From: Proteobacteria bacterium UBA2996 | Lineage (GTDB): Bacteria; Pseudomonadota; Gammaproteobacteria; Arenicellales; UBA868 | Reading direction: 5' to 3' | Length of the DNA stretch: 9,355 nucleotides | NCBI GenBank assembly: GCA_002346525.1 | Contig: DDZY01000123.1 | Location: 1 to 9,355 of the forward strand | Shown: positions 6,844 through 9,355 of the stretch, piece after piece | How positions within the stretch are numbered: the first letter of the stretch is position 1 | Layout: every line of letters starts with the position of its first letter | The notes under the pieces: model-generated | The model's database searches: none | What the model saw: the letters and a program-made list of their open reading frames with translations, nothing else | What the model was told of the DNA's origin: nothing | Made by a program: the position numbers and the translations under genes

Positions 6844-7646
6844 ACACATCTGAAGTCCATGGGACAAAAAGCGAAAATGCCGGGATCTGGCTAGATCAAG
6901 TCAGCAAAAGTTTTGCATCACCCGACGCAGGTACGATTCAAGTCTTTCAAGACCTTTCGGTGCATTTCGAACCAAATCAACTTCACGTCGTTATGGGGGC
7001 ATCCGGTTGTGGCAAGTCAACTTTAGGCTACCTGCTTGCTGGCTTTATCTCTCCAGATCAGGGCAACGTTGGCCTGGGACCCAATCCCGTCAGAAATCCA
7101 GGGCCGGAGAGGCTTCTGGTCTTCCAAGAGACAGCGCTTTGGCCTTGGATGACGGTCCTGGACAATGTCATTTTTGGGCCCAAAGTCCGCGGTGATGCTG
7201 ATGCCAAAGAGGCTAAACATGCCGCTCAGGGACTACTGACAAAATTCGGGCTGGCTGACTTTGCCGACAAATACCCAGACCAGCTCTCAGGCGGCATGAA
7301 ACGGCGAGCAGAAATTGCTCAAGCTTTGATCAACCGGCCAAAAGTCATGATCCTGGATGAACCTTTTCGCGGACTCGATGTTATGACACGCGAAATCCTC
7401 CAGGAGTACTACCTGGATCTTTTCGAAGAGACTCGACAAACAACCGTCTTTATCACATCAGAGCTCGAAGAGGCGCTCTTTCTCGCCGACAAGATCTACA
7501 TCATGGGTGATCAACCGGCTCGCATTCTCGACATCATTGACGTTGATCTACCCCGACCTCGAGATTTTGAGGTCACTGTCAGTAAAAAATATCTCGAATA
7601 CAAAGAGCGGGCCATTGAACGGCTATTCCAATCAGAGGAGTCATAA
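6840..7646 (+). CDS. ABC importer ATPase 2, NitT/TauT type, H-loop His replaced by Ser
   Basis: This 268-residue cytoplasmic ATPase is paralogous to ATPase 1. Walker A GASGCGKST is at 53-61, the Q-loop is Gln96, the signature LSGGM is canonical at 149-153, and Walker B VMILDE is at 169-174 with Glu174 kept. The H-loop position holds Ser207 (VFITSELEEA) where ITHD is expected; the codon is TCA at 7468-7470. ATPase 1 has the reverse pattern, an intact His with a poor signature, so the pair probably makes one active and one weak ATP site. The TTG start is part of a 4-nt TTGA overlap with permease 2 and has a good ribosome site. A 79-nt gap with a possible hairpin separates it from the binding-protein gene. 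Confidence 0.92.
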   Translation: MNTSEVHGTKSENAGIWLDQVSKSFASPDAGTIQVFQDLSVHFEPNQLHVVMGASGCGKSTLGYLLAGFISPDQGNVGLGPNPVRNPGPERLLVFQETALWPWMTVLDNVIFGPKVRGDADAKEAKHAAQGLLTKFGLADFADKYPDQLSGGMKRRAEIAQALINRPKVMILDEPFRGLDVMTREILQEYYLDLFEETRQTTVFITSELEEALFLADKIYIMGDQPARILDIIDVDLPRPRDFEVTVSKKYLEYKERAIERLFQSEES

Positions 7647-7654
7647 ATTTCTTA

Positions 7655-7680
7655 TCAGTGTTCGAGGTTGAAGACGCTGA
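7655..7680 (+). other. Possible intercistronic RNA hairpin before the binding-protein gene
   Basis: TCAGTGTT (7655-7662) can pair with GACGCTGA (reading back from 7680 to 7673) to give 8 base pairs, two of them G-U, around a 10-base loop. There is no U tract, so it is not a classic terminator. In other importer operons, hairpins next to the binding-protein gene stabilise or separately process that message. Whether that holds here is inference. Confidence 0.35.
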
Positions 7681-7710
7681 ATTCACACCAACCCACAAAC
7701 CATTAACAAC

Positions 7711-7717
7711 GGAGGAG
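7711..7717 (+). promoter_or_regulatory. Strong ribosome-binding site of the binding-protein gene
   Basis: GGAGGAG sits 8 nt before the ATG at 7726, stronger than most sites in this operon. It fits the need for more binding protein than membrane subunits. Confidence 0.75.
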
Positions 7718-7725
7718 ATACCAAA

Positions 7726-8814
7726 ATGAAGTTTCTTAAAATGGCTGTATTAGTGCTGGTCTTTGCTGTATCTGGCCGGGCGTGGTCCGCCGAAGCAGTT
7801 GATATCACATATGGATACCACCCCTATTGGACCGGCGGCTGGAATGGCGTCATCATCAAACATCTTAAACTGCATGAGAAATACTTGCCAGCAGGCAGTA
7901 AGGTTCGATTCGAGGCACACTTAACCGGCCCGCCGATGGTAAACGCACTGCTGGCTGACAAGATGCAGATCGGCACTATGGGGGATATGCCGTCCCTCGT
8001 GGCGACGACGAAAAGAAAGATTGCCGATATCCGATTGGTCTCCACCCCGATGTTCAGCAATGGCCAGAACTGCAACAAGATAGTTGTGCCTGCTGATGCG
8101 CCCGATTTTGCGAGTGTCGAAGAGGCCGGAGCCTGGCTGACAGGGAAACCATTCGCTGTTCATCGGGGCACCTGCGCCAATCGATTTGTAGACTCCGTCA
8201 TCATGAAAGGCGCATTTACGCCGTCCGAGCGACTGAGCATGACGATCGAGGTCATTACCAGCAACTTCGAAAGCGGCAAAATGAAAGGCGGCGCGGCAAT
8301 GTGGGAACCACATGCACGTCGCGTGGTCGAGTTAGGGCATGCCAAATACGCTGCTACCGGGGCGCCATGGGGCGAAACGGATGCCGACTTCACGCTAATG
8401 CGTCAGGACTTCATCGAAAATCATCCGGAAGCAGCCGTGGGGTGGATGAAGGCAGAGATCGAGGCGATGCAGTTCATGATCGACAACCCAGAAAAAACGG
8501 TCGAAATTCTCTATGAAGAACTAACCGGGTACCCAAGATCCACTATTTGGTCCGCGATCTACGAGGAAAATCCTGCCGCAATTGGGGGAGACCCTGTTAC
8601 CTATCAGGCCAAAATGGTTTTTGACGACGACGTTATCACCTTGGCCAAAAACGGGTATGCATTTCTTCATGAGTTGAAGGTGCTGAAATCGCCCAACCCG
8701 CCGGAGAACTTCTACAACGATGGACCGCTTCAAACCGCCCTGTCGGAGATGAATCTGAACGCACCTATCGGAGATATCATAGGAAAGCCGCGATCCACAC
8801 GGCCTTATAACTGA
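7726..8814 (+). CDS. Periplasmic substrate-binding protein, NitT/TauT-type ABC importer
   Basis: This 362-residue exported protein should capture the substrate in the periplasm and deliver it to the two-permease channel. Residues 1-22 form a Sec signal peptide (Lys2, Lys5, a hydrophobic core to about Val15, then GRAWSA), probably cut near residue 21 or 22. No lipobox cysteine is present, so the mature protein is soluble. The early mature part is rich in aromatics (YGYHPYWTGGWNG, 29-41). LTGPPMVNALLADKMQIGTMGDMPS (67-90) fits the first-lobe ligand loop of the NMT1/THI5-like fold. The mature protein has only two cysteines, Cys116 (NGQNCNK) and Cys150 (HRGTCAN), which could form a disulfide. Residues 190-196 (AAMWEPH) resemble the second-lobe loop of taurine- and nitrate-type proteins. 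The substrate is not recognisable. A strong terminator follows the stop. Confidence 0.9.
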   Translation: MKFLKMAVLVLVFAVSGRAWSAEAVDITYGYHPYWTGGWNGVIIKHLKLHEKYLPAGSKVRFEAHLTGPPMVNALLADKMQIGTMGDMPSLVATTKRKIADIRLVSTPMFSNGQNCNKIVVPADAPDFASVEEAGAWLTGKPFAVHRGTCANRFVDSVIMKGAFTPSERLSMTIEVITSNFESGKMKGGAAMWEPHARRVVELGHAKYAATGAPWGETDADFTLMRQDFIENHPEAAVGWMKAEIEAMQFMIDNPEKTVEILYEELTGYPRSTIWSAIYEENPAAIGGDPVTYQAKMVFDDDVITLAKNGYAFLHELKVLKSPNPPENFYNDGPLQTALSEMNLNAPIGDIIGKPRSTRPYN

Positions 8815-8836
8815 TTTAACCTCAGTGCGAATTTCT

Positions 8837-8864
8837 GGGCGCCCTAGGGCGCCCTTTTTATTTT
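8837..8864 (+). terminator. Rho-independent terminator of the importer operon
   Basis: GGGCGCCCTAGGGCGCCC (8837-8854) is a perfect GC-rich inverted repeat, readable as a 7-bp stem with a CTAG loop. TTTTTATTTT (8855-8864) follows at once. It begins 22 nt after the binding-protein stop. The stop codon of the convergent OsmC gene (8858-8860) lies within the T tract. In the other direction no T tract follows the stem, so termination from the minus strand is less likely. Confidence 0.93.
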
Positions 8865-9355
8865 CGAACCAAATCCAGTTGGACTGAGACTGGCTGCCGT
8901 AAATCATCAAGCACCGGGCAGTGCTGGTTAACGGCTTCCCGAAGACGCTCCAACTCTTCTTCGCTTGCTCTCGTCTGAACCTTGATCTCACCGGTAATAT
9001 GCGAGAAGCCCGCTCGCACTGAATCATCTAACCCAAAAAATCCGCGTGCATCGGAGTGACCTGTCACGCTAACCGAAACCTCGTCAAGCGAAATGCCGAG
9101 GGCATCTGCATATAGTCGGTACGTGACTTCATGGCACGCCGCCAATGCAGCCAGAACATATTCACTGGGACGGGGTCCCTGATCCGTGCCCCCCATCCCT
9201 TTGTTTTGGTCAACAACAATATCAAAACTGCGCGCTTTTACCCTACTCATAAAACCCTCAACCAGCTGACTATCTGCGCTCACAGTTACTGCACATTTCT
9301 CTGGATTGGCGGACAGGACCGCCCGTTTTTCTTCCCAAATCTCTTTAAAGTCTCT
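8858..9355 (-). CDS. OsmC/Ohr-family thiol peroxidase, N-terminus beyond the window
   Basis: OsmC-family proteins reduce hydroperoxides with two cysteines. Here these are the Cys in ALAACHEVTY (codon near 9137) and the Cys in VNQHCPVLDDL (codon near 8920). The family stretch GGTDQGPRPSEYVLAALAAC and the later GFFGLDDSVRAGF are clear. A GTG at 9283 would give 141 residues, but the same frame stays open to the window edge. That extension (DFKEIWEEKRAVLSANPEKC just before it) looks like the N-terminal region found in longer members of this group, so the gene is most likely cut by the edge and at least 165 residues long. It converges on the importer operon with a 43-nt gap. A role in peroxide or sulfur-species defence fits the family; the exact substrate is unknown. 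Confidence 0.88.
   Translation of the reverse strand, partial: RDFKEIWEEKRAVLSANPEKCAVTVSADSQLVEGFMSRVKARSFDIVVDQNKGMGGTDQGPRPSEYVLAALAACHEVTYRLYADALGISLDEVSVSVTGHSDARGFFGLDDSVRAGFSHITGEIKVQTRASEEELERLREAVNQHCPVLDDLRQPVSVQLDLVRK

Noticed and set aside
8521..9027. 168-codon open frame on the minus strand across the binding-protein end and the OsmC gene.
   Set aside because: It runs through the terminator and overlaps two recognised genes in other frames. The translation resembles no family.
9281..9283. GTG at 9283 as the true OsmC start.
   Set aside because: The same frame continues to the window edge with a sequence resembling the N-terminus of longer family members, so a start outside the window is more likely.

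Overview
The window looks like chromosomal DNA from a Gram-negative proteobacterium, most likely a free-living gammaproteobacterium. This rests on the gene types (a PrxQ/BCP peroxiredoxin, a YccU-like CoA-binding protein, a MetY-type sulfhydrylase, a periplasmic binding-protein ABC importer with a Sec signal peptide), strong GGAGG-type ribosome-binding sites, and moderate GC in genes. No organism-specific marker is present, so the placement is an inference. No rRNA, tRNA, CRISPR array, insertion sequence or phage gene was seen.

Layout. (1) Bases 93-914, plus strand: a PrxQ/BCP-type peroxiredoxin followed after 3 nt by a small NTF2/SnoaL-like protein. (2) Bases 936-4067, minus strand, read right to left: a CoA-binding Rossmann protein, O-acetylhomoserine sulfhydrylase (MetY-type) and a hydroxyacid-oxoacid transhydrogenase (ADHFE1-type iron alcohol dehydrogenase). 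Gaps of 28 and 26 nt suggest one operon. (3) Bases 4068-4455: a divergent control region with a very AT-rich core (26 G/C in 4201-4320) holding an inverted repeat and a direct repeat. (4) Bases 4456-8814, plus strand: a five-gene ABC importer operon in the order permease 1, ATPase 1, permease 2, ATPase 2, periplasmic binding protein. The first four genes overlap or nearly touch, and a strong intrinsic terminator follows the last. (5) Bases 8858-9355, minus strand: an OsmC-family peroxidase whose frame stays open to the right edge, so its N-terminus lies outside the window.

How the genes work together. The importer is of the nitrate/sulfonate/taurine (NitT/TauT) type but encodes two different permeases and two different ATPases for a single binding protein, so it is probably a heteromeric transporter. 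The two ATPases carry complementary defects. ATPase 1 has a degraded signature (ISSGM) and ATPase 2 has Ser in place of the H-loop His. In a head-to-tail dimer both defects fall in the same composite ATP site, leaving the other site canonical. This resembles the asymmetric exporters and CFTR, and it is the most interesting signal here. The substrate cannot be read from the sequence. The nearby sulfur and thiol genes are suggestive only.

A second oddity is the 5' end of permease 1. The only standard start in frame is a TTG with no ribosome-binding site that clips the N-terminus. An ATG at 4410 would give a family-like N-terminus if the frame were shifted by one base at 4413-4416.
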